Origin: Anaeromyxobacter oryzisoli
GTDB taxonomy: Bacteria; Myxococcota; Myxococcia; Myxococcales; Anaeromyxobacteraceae
Assembly (NCBI RefSeq): GCF_022690765.1
Contig: NZ_JALCZA010000047.1
Location: forward strand, 1 to 35,859
Direction of reading: 5' to 3'
DNA: 35,859 nt
Below are positions 1-8,222 of this stretch, one piece after another. Every line of letters starts with the position of its first letter. Positions within the stretch are counted from its first letter, which is position 1. A program made the translations under genes and the position numbers. The notes below the pieces were generated by a model. That model was not told the origin of the DNA. It ran no database searches and saw only the letters and a list, made by a program, of their open reading frames with translations.

Positions 1-1188
1 CGCCGCCGCCTGGCCGGGAGCCGGTCGCTGCGGCGCGGGCGCGCCGCGCGGCGCGGCGGCGGCCTGCGCGGACGGCTCCGGCGGCTTCTCGAACGAGTCC
101 CACTTCGAGTCGGAGGTGCTGCTGACGCCCGAGACGCGGAGCGCGAAGTCGTCGGGGTTCGAGGCCTGCCGGAGCGCCTCGTCGTAGGTGATGAGGTTCG
201 CCTTGAGGAGGGACATCAGGGACTGGTCGAACGTCTGCATCCCGTAGGTGGTGTGCCCCTGCGAGATCGCGTCGTTGATCTCCTTCGTCCGGTCCTTGTC
301 CTCGATGAGCTCCCGGACGCGGGCGGTGGCGAGGAGCACCTCGATGGCGGGGACGCGCCCCTTCCCGTCGGCGCGCGGCACCAGCCGCTGGCTGATCACG
401 GCGCGCAGGACCGAGCTGAGCTGGAGCCGGACCTGCTTCTGCTGGTACGGCGGGAACGCGGAGATGATCCGGTTGATCGTCTCGGTCGCGTCGAGGGTGT
501 GGAGCGTGGACATGACCAGGTGACCGGTCTCCGCCGCGGTGAGGGCGGTCTCGATCGTCTCGAGGTCGCGCATCTCGCCGACCAGGATCACGTCCGGGTC
601 CTGGCGGAGCGCGCTCTTCAGCGCCTGGCCGAAGCTCATCGTGTCCACGCCGACCTCGCGCTGGTTCACGATCGACCGCTTGTCGCGGATGAGGAACTCG
701 ATCGGATCCTCGATCGTCATGATGTGGCAGGTCTCGGTCGCGTTGATGTGGTCGATCATCGCCGCGAGGGAGGTGGACTTGCCGGAGCCGGTGGTGCCGG
801 TGACGACGACGAGGCCGCGCTGCTCGCCGGCGATCTTCTCGAGCACCTTCGGCAGCATGAGCTGCTCGATCGACTGGATCTTGAAGGGGATGACCCGGAG
901 GACGATGCCGATCGTGCCGCGCTGCTGGAAGACGTTCACGCGGAAGCGGCCGAGCCCCGGCACGCCGTAGGCGAGGTCCACCTCGTTGGTCTGCTTGAAC
1001 TTCTCCTTCTGGTACTCGTTCATGATCCCGAAGGCCATCCGCGCGATCTCCTCGGGCGGGAGACGGCGGCCGTCCTTCAGCGGCACCAGCCCGCCGTCCA
1101 CCCGGAACATCGGCGGAAGGCCCGCCTTGAGGTGGATGTCGGATGCGCTGGTGCGGAGCGCGACCTGCAGGATCTCGTTGAGTTCCAT
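1..1188 (-). CDS. pilT: Type IV pilus retraction ATPase PilT (3' end beyond window)
   Basis: The protein begins MELNEILQVALRTSASDIHL and is read for 396 codons before leaving the window. It has the PilT/GspE secretion-ATPase architecture: an N-terminal PAS-like domain (about 1-100) and then the RecA-like domain. Visible motifs are Walker A GTTGSGKST, the Asp box TIEDPIEF, Walker B ILVGEMRD and the His box STLHT. PilT hydrolyses ATP at the inner-membrane base of the type IV pilus to depolymerise pilin, driving twitching/gliding motility. The canonical protein ends near the SNPDDFALRV segment (about residue 355). Here it continues into an Ala/Pro-rich tail that is still open at position 1, so a C-terminal extension is present. 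The start has no clear Shine-Dalgarno; a TACCCT hexamer lies 11 nt upstream. Family identity is certain; the function of the extension is unknown. Confidence 0.96.
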   Translation of the reverse strand, partial: MELNEILQVALRTSASDIHLKAGLPPMFRVDGGLVPLKDGRRLPPEEIARMAFGIMNEYQKEKFKQTNEVDLAYGVPGLGRFRVNVFQQRGTIGIVLRVIPFKIQSIEQLMLPKVLEKIAGEQRGLVVVTGTTGSGKSTSLAAMIDHINATETCHIMTIEDPIEFLIRDKRSIVNQREVGVDTMSFGQALKSALRQDPDVILVGEMRDLETIETALTAAETGHLVMSTLHTLDATETINRIISAFPPYQQKQVRLQLSSVLRAVISQRLVPRADGKGRVPAIEVLLATARVRELIEDKDRTKEINDAISQGHTTYGMQTFDQSLMSLLKANLITYDEALRQASNPDDFALRVSGVSSTSDSKWDSFEKPPEPSAQAAAAPRGAPAPQRPAPGQAAA

Positions 1189-1382
1189 CGCGATCGCGGA
1201 GGGTAGCACCGCGATCCGGGCGGATCCAATGCCGGGTCCGAGGGACGCGCGCGCGTGGGCGGCGCCGCAGCGCGCCTCCTCACCCGCGCGGCAGGCCCAC
1301 GGCGACGCCGGCCGTCCGGGGGCGCACCGATCTGAGAGACGCGACGGCCGGCGCCGCGCGATGCGCGGGCCGGCCGAGGGAG

Positions 1383-1399
1383 CGCGAGCGGAGCTCGCG
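1383..1399 (-). terminator. Possible hairpin downstream of rpsI
   Basis: A 7-bp perfect stem (CGCGAGC / GCTCGCG, 3-nt loop) sits 1 nt after the rpsI stop codon. There is no T-run, so intrinsic termination is only a guess. The 212-bp gap between rpsI and pilT shows no gene. Confidence 0.3.
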
Positions 1400-1400
1400 G

Positions 1401-1793
1401 CTAGCGCTTCGAGAACTGGAAGCGCTTGCGGGCGCCGGGGCGACCGTACTTCTTGCGCTCGACGGCGCGGGCGTCCCGGGTCATGAAGCCGGCCTTCTTG
1501 AGGATCGGCCGGAACTCGGGGTTCAGCTCGCAGAGCGCGCGGCTGATGCCGTGGCGGATCGCGCCGGCCTGGCCGGAGAGGCCGCCGCCGGCCGCGTTCA
1601 CGAAGATGTCCAGCTTGCCCATCTGCTCGACGAGCTTGAGCGGCTCGACGAGGATCATCTTCGACGTCTCGCGGCCGAAGTACTCGTCCATCGTGCGGCC
1701 GTTGATGGTGATGTTCCCGGTGCCGGGAGAGAGCCGCACGCGCGCGACCGCCTCCTTGCGCCGACCGACCGTCAGATTCGCCTGGGTAGCCAT
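1401..1793 (-). CDS. rpsI: Small ribosomal subunit protein uS9
   Basis: This 130-aa protein matches bacterial S9 in length and landmarks: N-terminal [12 protein letters not shown], central [15 protein letters not shown], and the basic C-terminus ending KRFQFSKR whose terminal Lys-Arg reaches the ribosomal P site. It lies 10 bp downstream of rplM on the same strand. This is the conserved rplM-rpsI operon, presumably transcribed from the promoter upstream of rplM. Nothing is unusual in the sequence. Confidence 0.98.
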   Translation of the reverse strand: MATQANLTVGRRKEAVARVRLSPGTGNITINGRTMDEYFGRETSKMILVEPLKLVEQMGKLDIFVNAAGGGLSGQAGAIRHGISRALCELNPEFRPILKKAGFMTRDARAVERKKYGRPGARKRFQFSKR

Positions 1794-1803
1794 CGATCGA
1801 TCC

Positions 1804-2253
1804 TCACTGCGCGAGGTTCAGCGCCTCGGGCTTCTGCGCGACGTGCGGGTGCTTGTCGGTCGCGTAGATCTTCAGCTTCGTCAACATCTGCCGGCCGAGC
1901 GCGCTCCGGGGCAGCATCCGGCGGACGGCGTTCTCGAGGATGTCCTCGGGGTGCCGCTCGCGGAGCTTGTTCATCGGGGTCTGCTTCGCGCCGCCCGGGT
2001 GCATCGTGTGCGAGAAGAAGGTCTTGCCCTCCTCCTTCTTGCCGGTGAAGCGGGCCTTGCCGGCGTTGACGACGACGACGAAGTCGCCCGTGTCCATCGA
2101 CGGCGTGTAGGACGGCTTGTGCTTGCCCTTGAGGATCGAAGCGATGCGGGTCGCGGCGCGGCCGACCGTCAGGTCGGTGGCGTCGACGAGCCACCACTTC
2201 CGACCAGCGAGGGCCTCGGCGCGCGTCGCGCTGTGCGTGGTGCCTTTGGACAT
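1804..2253 (-). CDS. rplM: Large ribosomal subunit protein uL13
   Basis: This 149-aa protein carries uL13 landmarks: [19 protein letters not shown] near the N-terminus, [22 protein letters not shown], and the [16 protein letters not shown] segment. It is slightly longer than E. coli L13 (142 aa), with a short polar N-terminal extension ([19 protein letters not shown]). It binds 23S rRNA early in 50S assembly. It is the first gene of the rplM-rpsI operon. A recognisable sigma70-type promoter lies 37 nt upstream, and a GGTTCTTCC stretch precedes the ATG. Confidence 0.98.
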   Translation of the reverse strand: MSKGTTHSATRAEALAGRKWWLVDATDLTVGRAATRIASILKGKHKPSYTPSMDTGDFVVVVNAGKARFTGKKEEGKTFFSHTMHPGGAKQTPMNKLRERHPEDILENAVRRMLPRSALGRQMLTKLKIYATDKHPHVAQKPEALNLAQ

Positions 2254-2289
2254 GGAAGAACCTGCAGAATTCCGAAATTGGAAACGCGC

Positions 2290-2318
2290 CTTCTAGAGGA
2301 AGGGCGGGCGCTTGTCAA
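2290..2318 (-). promoter_or_regulatory. Sigma70-type promoter of rplM-rpsI
   Basis: On the minus strand a perfect -35 TTGACA (2313-2318) is followed after exactly 17 nt by TAGAAG (2290-2295), a 4/6 match to TATAAT. It lies 37 nt before the rplM start codon in an unusually AT-rich patch for this genome. This is the best canonical promoter in the window. Confidence 0.75.
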
Positions 2319-2498
2319 GCGTCGTCGCCCCGCGCCGCGGCTCCCCGCGAGGGGAGACGGCGCGCCGCCCCGAACCGGGTCGCGAGCGGGTGCGGAATGT
2401 AGCCTCTGTCCTCGAAACCCACAAGAGCGTCCCTGCGTCACCCCGATCGGCAGGCGGCAGATCGGCCGCACCGGCGCAGCTTCCCCGAGGAGGCGGGG

Positions 2499-3722
2499 AT
2501 GCGGCGACGCGCGGGGGCGGCGGCCGTGGCGGCGTGGATCGCGGCCGCGGCGGGGTGCGGCGGATCGACGGATCCGTCCCGGACCGGGAGCTCGCCCGGG
2601 AGCCTCCCGGCCCAGGGCGGCGGCGATCCTCCGGCCGGTGGCGGCGGAGGCGACCCGCCGAGCACCGGGCCGAGCACCGGAGGGCCGAGCACCGGCGTGG
2701 AGCCCCCTCCGGCGATCCGCCCGGACGCGCTCGAGGTGACGTACCGGGAGACCCGGTACCAGCTCCTCGCCGTCGGCGCCGACGGGACCGCCTACGGCCA
2801 CGAGATCGGCGAGCCCCCGGAGCAGCTCTGGGCGAGCGCGGACGGCCGCGCGTGGACGCCGCGCGGGGCCCTGCCGGCGGGCCGGTCGTTCTTCGTCATC
2901 GCCCCGCTGCGGAGCGGGACGCTGCTCGCCGACACGAAGGGCCCCGACGGCCACGCGCTCTCGCGCTCCACGGACGGCGGCCGGAGCTGGAGCGACGTCC
3001 TCGCCCTCGGCTCGTACCGGCTCCTCACCCCGCGGAGCGTCGCCGAGCTCGGCGGCGAGGTGCTCGTCCTCGAGTACCAGGCGTTCAGCGGCGCCCCCGT
3101 GCCGATCCGGCTCTGGGCCAGCGCCGACGACGGGAGCACCTGGGCGGTGCGGAGCGAGACCGCCGAGCACCGCCACGGCCACGGCCTCCTCGCCGATCCC
3201 GACGCGGGCGCGCTCTGGCTCTTCTACGGCGACCTCGCCGGCGGGACGTACCTGTCGTTCGACGGCGGGGCGACGGCCACCCTCGCGCGCGCCCCGCTGG
3301 AGGGCGGCGTGCTCGTCTCCGCCGCGGTGACGGGGGACGGGCTCCTCGGCGGGCTCGACACGCTCTGGTCGCAGCTCCCGCCCGCGGTGGTGAGCCTCTC
3401 CCTGTCCGGCGCGTACGACCGGGGCGCGCCCCTCCCCGGTCCGAGCTACTCGATCCACGCGCTCCGCGGCGGCGGGTACCTCGTCGGGGCGGCGCGGGAG
3501 CCGGACGGCGACGTCTACCCGGACGACTCGGCACACCTGCTCGCGTCCGCGGACGGCCGCACCTTCCAGGAGGTGTTCGCCTGCCCGCGGCTCGATCCGC
3601 TCGTGACGGCGCGCGCCGACGTCTACTTCCAGCTCGCGGACGGCGAGCCGGTGGTGCAGGTCGTGAACTGCGACGGCTTCGGCGCCGGGGGCGTCGGGTA
3701 CGCCCTGCTCGGCTCGCCGTGA
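2499..3722 (+). CDS. Putative lipoprotein with BNR/sialidase-like repeats
   Basis: This 407-aa protein starts after a strong GAGGAGG ribosome binding site. It has a lipoprotein signal (hydrophobic residues 5-18, lipobox AAGC with Cys20), then a Gly/Ser/Pro-rich linker of about 45 residues containing the repeated STGPSTGGPSTG unit. The remaining ~330 residues contain Asp-box/BNR-type motifs (STDGGRSW near 155, SADDGSTW near 210, LASADGRTF near 350), suggesting a sialidase-like beta-propeller. Asp boxes are structural and do not prove glycosidase activity, and no catalytic Arg/Tyr/Glu set could be assigned. It is probably a surface or periplasmic lipoprotein of unknown ligand. It diverges from rplM and is followed 24 bp later by a repeat element. 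Confidence 0.8.
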   Translation: MRRRAGAAAVAAWIAAAAGCGGSTDPSRTGSSPGSLPAQGGGDPPAGGGGGDPPSTGPSTGGPSTGVEPPPAIRPDALEVTYRETRYQLLAVGADGTAYGHEIGEPPEQLWASADGRAWTPRGALPAGRSFFVIAPLRSGTLLADTKGPDGHALSRSTDGGRSWSDVLALGSYRLLTPRSVAELGGEVLVLEYQAFSGAPVPIRLWASADDGSTWAVRSETAEHRHGHGLLADPDAGALWLFYGDLAGGTYLSFDGGATATLARAPLEGGVLVSAAVTGDGLLGGLDTLWSQLPPAVVSLSLSGAYDRGAPLPGPSYSIHALRGGGYLVGAAREPDGDVYPDDSAHLLASADGRTFQEVFACPRLDPLVTARADVYFQLADGEPVVQVVNCDGFGAGGVGYALLGSP

Positions 3723-3746
3723 CCGCGGCGCGCGGCCGGACGCCGG

Positions 3747-3988
3747 CTAAACGAGGGTTCGCGATTCGCGAACACCTTCGGTGTCGCGCCTCGCGCCCTC
3801 GTTTAGCCAGGTTATACGGGGGCTGCGCCCCCGCCCCGTCGAGCGAAGCTCGCCGGGGCCCCACCCCTGGCTACGCGGGGCCCACGCGCGCTGGCGCGCG
3901 CTGTCCCGCGGGGAGGGGCGCTGCCCCTCCCCACCTGCGGTGGGGCCCCTCCCCGCTGTCCGTTCGCGAATCATGACCGGCCGTTTAG
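3747..3988 (+). repeat. MITE/REP-like intergenic repeat, long copy
   Basis: This 242-bp intergenic element runs from CTAAACGAGGG (3747) to CCGTTTAG (3988). Its two ends are imperfect inverted repeats of about 27 bp: both start CTAAACG and both contain GATTCGCGAAC. The first 53 bp (3747-3799) are identical to the reverse complement of 17412-17464, and its right end matches 17373-17411 with four differences. Inside, GGCTAAACGAGGG (3745-3757) pairs perfectly with CCCTCGTTTAGCC (3796-3808), and there are further GC-rich hairpins. Its right end supplies the TAA stop codon of the helicase gene on the minus strand. It has no coding capacity I can defend. Confidence 0.8.
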
Positions 3989-6009
3989 CGGGCCCCGCCC
4001 AGCCGCGCCCGCAGCGCCGCCATCACGCTCTCGGTGTGCGCCGCGACCTCCTCCGGCGGCGCCGCCGCCGCGGCGGGGTCGACGTGCGCGTGCGCGTCCG
4101 CCGGGAGGTCGTCGAGGAAGCGCGACGGCGTGCGCGGGAGGAGCTTGCCGCGCTTCGTCCGGGTCGCGACCCGGGTCAGGTAGAGCCGCTCGCGCGCCCG
4201 GGTGATCCCGACGTACGCGAGCCGCCGCTCCTCGTCGAGATCGCGCGCCTCGCCCTGGATCCCGGCGCAGGGGAGGTAGTCCTCCTCCACGCCGACCAGG
4301 AACACCACCGGGAACTCGAGCCCCTTCGCGGCGTGGAGCGTCATGAGGGTGATCCCGCCCTCCCCGGTGGGATCCTCCTCGTCGCGCGAGTCGAGGGCGA
4401 GCCGCTGGAGCCACGTCGCGAGGCTCGGGCGCGCGCGCCGCTGCGCCCAGCTCTCGAGCGAGCGGAGGAGCCCGTCGAGCGCGTCCACCTTGCGCGCCCC
4501 GGCCTCCAGCGACTGCACGCTCGAGCGGACGTGGGTGTAGAGGTCCACCTCCGCCACGAGCCCGCGGGCTATCGCGGCGAGGTCCTCGCGCCGCTCGGCG
4601 AACCGCGCCCGGTACCGGTCGAGGAGCGCCACGAACGCGGCGATCCGCTCGGCCGCGCCGCGGGGCAGGTCCGGCACCTCCGGCGCGCGCCGGAGCGCCT
4701 CGAGGAGGTCGACCCGGTTCGCGATCGCCCAGTCGTGGAGCCGCTCGAGCGTCGCGTCGCCGATCCCGCGCGCCGGGACGTTCACGATGCGCGAGAGGGA
4801 GACGTCGTCCTCCGGCTGGACGCAGAGCTTCAGGTACGCGAGCAGGTCGCGCACCTCGGAGCGGTCGAAGAACGCCGGCCCGCCGTGCATGACGTACGGC
4901 ATCGAGGCCTCGCGGAGCGCCTCCTCGAACGGCCGGGAGAGCGCGTTCAGCCGGAAGAGCACCGCGAAGTCCCTCCACGACCGCCCCTCGCCGCGCTGCC
5001 GGGCGATCTCCTCGGCCACGAAGCGGGCCTCGTCCTCCTCCTCCGGGAGCGCCACGACCCGGACCGGCTCGCCCGGCCCGTCCGCCGTGAAGAGGGTCTT
5101 CGCCTTCCGGCTCGCGTTCTTCGCGATGACGGCGTTGGCGCAGGCGAGGATGTTCCCGGTCGAGCGGTAGTTCTGCTCGAGCCGGATCTCCTTCGCGCCG
5201 GGGAAGTGCCGCTCGAAGCGCAGGATGTTCTTCACCTCGGCGCCGCGCCACCCGTAGATCGCCTGGTCGTCGTCGCCGACGGCGCAGACGTTGCGGCGCT
5301 CGCCGGCGAGCTGCTTCAGCAGGTCGAGCTGGGCGACGTTCGTGTCCTGGTACTCGTCGACGAGCAGGTACCGGAACCGCTTCTGGTACTTCGCCCGGAG
5401 GGCGGCGTCCCCCGCGAGGAGCGCCACCGGCCGCGCGATGAGGTCGTCGAAGTCCACCGCGCGCATCGCGCGGAGCGCCTTCTCGTAGCGGGGGAAGACC
5501 TCCGCGGCGACGAGGTCGTAGTCGTCCCCCTGCCCCGCCTCGCGCACCGCGATCCGCTTCCTGCCGGCGTTCTTCGCCCTCGAGACGAGGGCGAGGACCC
5601 GGTGGGCGTCGAACTTGCGATCGTCGATCGACACCTCGCGCATGCAGCGCTTCACGAGCGCGAGCTGATCGCCGGCGTCGCAGATCGCGAACCGCTTCGG
5701 CAGCCCGGCGGCCGCGTGCTCCTGCTGGAGCAGCCACAGCCCGAAGCTGTGGAAGGTCGAGACGAACACGTCCACGCCCGGCGGGCCGGCCAGGGCGGCG
5801 ACGCGCTCCCGCATCTCGCCGGCCGCCTTGTTCGTGAACGTGACGGCGAGGACCGAGGCCGGCTCCACGCCCTTCACGAGCAGGTAGGCGACGCGATGGG
5901 CGATGACCCGGGTCTTCCCGGAGCCGGCGCCGGCGAGCACCAGGAGGGGCCCCTCGGTGGTCATCACCGCCTCGCGCTGCGGCGGGTTGAGGGTGGAGAG
6001 GTCGAGCAT
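3985..6009 (-). CDS. UvrD/Rep-family ATP-dependent DNA helicase (superfamily 1A)
   Basis: This 674-aa protein starts MLDLSTLNPPQREAV. Helicase motifs occur in order: Q-motif at the N-terminus, Walker A AGAGSGKT (about 26-33), Ia TFTNKAAGEM (about 58-66), Walker B/II VDEYQDT (217-223), III GDDDQAIYGWRGA (245-257), IV LEQNYRS (about 278), V TLHAAKGLEFP and VI AYVGITRARERL. These are the motifs of 3'-5' SF1A helicases that remove proteins from DNA or unwind repair intermediates. Length and the N-terminus resemble E. coli Rep (673 aa) more than UvrD (720 aa), but Rep, PcrA and UvrD cannot be separated safely by eye. I chose the 6009 ATG because upstream codons lack family similarity. The stop codon lies in the repeat element. 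Confidence 0.93.
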   Translation of the reverse strand: MLDLSTLNPPQREAVMTTEGPLLVLAGAGSGKTRVIAHRVAYLLVKGVEPASVLAVTFTNKAAGEMRERVAALAGPPGVDVFVSTFHSFGLWLLQQEHAAAGLPKRFAICDAGDQLALVKRCMREVSIDDRKFDAHRVLALVSRAKNAGRKRIAVREAGQGDDYDLVAAEVFPRYEKALRAMRAVDFDDLIARPVALLAGDAALRAKYQKRFRYLLVDEYQDTNVAQLDLLKQLAGERRNVCAVGDDDQAIYGWRGAEVKNILRFERHFPGAKEIRLEQNYRSTGNILACANAVIAKNASRKAKTLFTADGPGEPVRVVALPEEEDEARFVAEEIARQRGEGRSWRDFAVLFRLNALSRPFEEALREASMPYVMHGGPAFFDRSEVRDLLAYLKLCVQPEDDVSLSRIVNVPARGIGDATLERLHDWAIANRVDLLEALRRAPEVPDLPRGAAERIAAFVALLDRYRARFAERREDLAAIARGLVAEVDLYTHVRSSVQSLEAGARKVDALDGLLRSLESWAQRRARPSLATWLQRLALDSRDEEDPTGEGGITLMTLHAAKGLEFPVVFLVGVEEDYLPCAGIQGEARDLDEERRLAYVGITRARERLYLTRVATRTKRGKLLPRTPSRFLDDLPADAHAHVDPAAAAAPPEEVAAHTESVMAALRARLGGAR

Positions 6010-6190
6010 GGCGAGGGGCCGCGTTCTCACACGCGGACGCCCGCGAGACAAGGCTCGGGGCGTCCGGCGGGCTCCCCGGCCCCCGGGCGCCCCTCCGGGC
6101 CCCGCGCCGGCGGCCCGGCCGCGCAGCGAGACGCCGCGCCCACGGCCTCGCGGCGCGCTACAAAGAGGCGACACCGAGGAGACGACTTCG

Positions 6191-6796
6191 ATGAGGCTCT
6201 ACTACGTGCCGCGGACGCGGGCGAGCCGGCCGCGCTGGATGCTCGAGGAGCTGGGCGTCCCCTACGAGCTCGTCCGGCTCGATCCGGCGAAGGGGGAGAC
6301 GCGGACGCCCGAGCACCTCGCCCGGCAGCCGCTCGGCCACGTGCCCGTCCTCGAGGACGGGGACGTGACGATCTTCGAGTCCGCCGCCATCTGCCTCTGG
6401 CTCGCGGAGCGCTTCCCGGAGAAGGGGCTCCTTCCCCCGCCCGGGACGCCCGGCCGCGCCGCCGCCTACCAGTGGCTGTTCTTCGCGATGACCGAGCTCG
6501 AGCCGCCGCTCGGCGAGCTCGCCCGGCAGACGCGGCGCCCGGAGGCGGAGCGAGACCCCGCGGCGATCGCCAGCGCCAAGGGGCGCTTCGCCGCCGCGGC
6601 GGCCGCCCTGGAGCGGCCGCTCGCCGCGAACGCCTACCTGCTCGGGCCCTCGTTCACCGTGGCCGACCTCGTCGTCGCCGCCTGCATGGCCTGGGGGAAG
6701 GCGATCGCGGGCGGGCTCGAGGGGCTGCCCGCCGTCTCCTCGTGGCTGGGCCGCGTCCGCCAGCGCTCGGCGTGGAAGCGCGCGACCGCGGATTGA
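6191..6796 (+). CDS. Glutathione S-transferase family protein
   Basis: This 201-aa protein has the cytosolic GST fold. A thioredoxin-like N-terminal domain (about 1-78) carries RASRPRWMLEELGVPYE, the cis-Pro segment GHVPVLED and the glutathione-binding ESAAI motif. It is followed by an all-helical C-terminal domain with the conserved YLLGPSFTVADL N-capping region. GSTs conjugate glutathione to electrophiles or act as peroxidases/isomerases; the substrate cannot be inferred. The start is the ATG at 6191, preceded by GAGGAG about 12 nt upstream. The longer upstream frame shows no conserved sequence. A TACAAA hexamer lies about 30 nt upstream. The gene diverges from the helicase. Confidence 0.92.
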   Translation: MRLYYVPRTRASRPRWMLEELGVPYELVRLDPAKGETRTPEHLARQPLGHVPVLEDGDVTIFESAAICLWLAERFPEKGLLPPPGTPGRAAAYQWLFFAMTELEPPLGELARQTRRPEAERDPAAIASAKGRFAAAAAALERPLAANAYLLGPSFTVADLVVAACMAWGKAIAGGLEGLPAVSSWLGRVRQRSAWKRATAD

Positions 6797-6797
6797 T

Positions 6798-6820
6798 GGC
6801 GACACCCGCCCGCATCGAGC
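6798..6820 (+). repeat. Short 3'-flanking repeat, copy 1
   Basis: This 23-bp sequence (GGCGACACCC...GCATCGAGC) begins one nucleotide after the GST stop codon. It matches 10531-10553, which also begins one nucleotide after a stop codon, at 21 of 23 positions. Confidence 0.5.
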
Positions 6821-6943
6821 GCCCCGCTCCGACATCGGCGCCGCCCGTCGCCGCTCTCTCACCCGGGTGCGACGGTGAGTGATGTCCCCAGGTCCGGCGA
6901 CCGCGTGCTAACGTCGCTCCGGTCGCGCGCCCGCGCCCGCCCC

Positions 6944-8140
6944 ATGCGCAACCTCTCGCTCCAGCTCAAGCTCTTCGCCGTGGTGGCGATCCTCTGCCTC
7001 GCCGCGAGCTTCTCCGCCGCGCGGATCTCCACCCGCGTCTTCGAGCGGCGCGTCGAGGACAGCGCGCTCCAGAGCCTCCGGAGCGCGGCGAACGCGCTCG
7101 ACGCGCGCGAGCGGAGCGAGATCGAGAAGCTCGCCTCGACGCTCGACGCCCTGCTCGCGAACGACGAGCTGCGCGAGGCCTTCGTGGCGCGGGATCGGGA
7201 GAAGCTCCTCACCGCCGCCGCGCCGCTCTTCGAAACGATGCGCGAGCGCGACCGGATCACCCACTGGTACTTCATCGCCCCGACGGACCGCACCGTGTTC
7301 CTCCGCGTCCACGCTCCGGCCCTCCACGGGGATCGCGTGGACCGGATCACGCTCCGGCGCGCGATCGAGACGGGCGATCTCGGCGCCGGCAAGGAGCTCG
7401 GGCTCACCGCCTTCGCGCTCCGCGCCGTCCGCCCCTGGTACCACCAGGGTCGGCTCATCGGCTACATGGAGCTGGCCGAGGAGATCGACCACTTCCTCAC
7501 CACGATGAAGTCCCGCACGGGCGACGAGTACGGATTGCTCGTGCAGAAGCGGTACCTCGACGAGCAGGCCTGGGCGAAGGTGCTCGGGCCGCGCGCGAAC
7601 ACCTGGAACGACCGGGCGGACGTGGTCGTGGTGGACACCACCACCTTCACCGACGGCATCATCGACTTCGACGGCAACCTCGACGCGCTCCCGGACGGCG
7701 GCTCCTTCTCCGGCGAGATCGAGCGCGGCGACCGGGCGTTCGTGCGCGGCGTCTTCCCGGTGCGCGACGCCGCCGGCCGGAAGGTCGGCGGGCTCTTCGT
7801 GCTGCACGACTTCACCGCGGAGCACGCCGCGATGCGGACCGGCGCCGTCGAGACCGCGTTCGCGCTCCTCGCGTGCGGCGCGGTCCTCGCCCTGGCGATC
7901 GGGCTCGCGACGCGCCGGCTGGTGTTCGCCCGGCTCGTCCGCCTGCGGAAGCGGCTCGAGGCGGAGGCGACGCGAGAGCGGCTCCCGCCCGGACGCGTCG
8001 TGAACCTGTCCGACGACGAGATCGCCGGGCTCGAGGCGCTGCTCGACCGCGCGCTCTTCCCGGCGCGCTACCGCGACGTCGCGCCGCCCCCGGCGGGGGA
8101 CGAAGGCGGCGACGCGACGAAATCGCACGTCGGCCCTTGA
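6944..8140 (+). CDS. Membrane sensor with periplasmic double-CACHE domain, no output domain
   Basis: This 398-aa protein starts at ATG 6944; an in-frame GTG at 6875 is possible but adds only a basic, non-conserved leader. It has one N-terminal transmembrane helix (about 8-26), a ~270-residue periplasmic region resembling a double CACHE sensor (HWYFIAPTDRTVFLRVHAP, then GYMELAEEIDHFL and GGLFVLHDF), a second transmembrane helix near 310-330, and a short HAMP-like tail. There is no kinase, cyclase or methyl-accepting domain. It lies 82 bp upstream of a membrane histidine kinase on the same strand, so it may be a co-receptor or ligand-sensing subunit for it. That role is inference; the ligand is unknown. 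Confidence 0.8.
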   Translation: MRNLSLQLKLFAVVAILCLAASFSAARISTRVFERRVEDSALQSLRSAANALDARERSEIEKLASTLDALLANDELREAFVARDREKLLTAAAPLFETMRERDRITHWYFIAPTDRTVFLRVHAPALHGDRVDRITLRRAIETGDLGAGKELGLTAFALRAVRPWYHQGRLIGYMELAEEIDHFLTTMKSRTGDEYGLLVQKRYLDEQAWAKVLGPRANTWNDRADVVVVDTTTFTDGIIDFDGNLDALPDGGSFSGEIERGDRAFVRGVFPVRDAAGRKVGGLFVLHDFTAEHAAMRTGAVETAFALLACGAVLALAIGLATRRLVFARLVRLRKRLEAEATRERLPPGRVVNLSDDEIAGLEALLDRALFPARYRDVAPPPAGDEGGDATKSHVGP

Positions 8141-8222
8141 CGTTCGCCAAGACCGCTCGATCCGGGCGAGCGCATGCTCGCGCAGGGGGGAAGCGACGGA
8201 GGACCCGCCGCTCCTGCGCGGA

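Noticed and set aside
253-1206. Long plus-strand frame across the pilT gene
   Set aside because: The minus strand encodes an unmistakable PilT; the plus frame is a GC-driven shadow with no family motif.
3747-3974. 75-aa minus-strand ORF in the repeat element
   Set aside because: Lies entirely in the hairpin-rich repeat, and the short copy lacks most of it.
6875-6943. GTG start at 6875 for the dCACHE protein
   Set aside because: Adds a 23-residue basic leader before the membrane helix without conservation or ribosome binding site; ATG 6944 is simpler.
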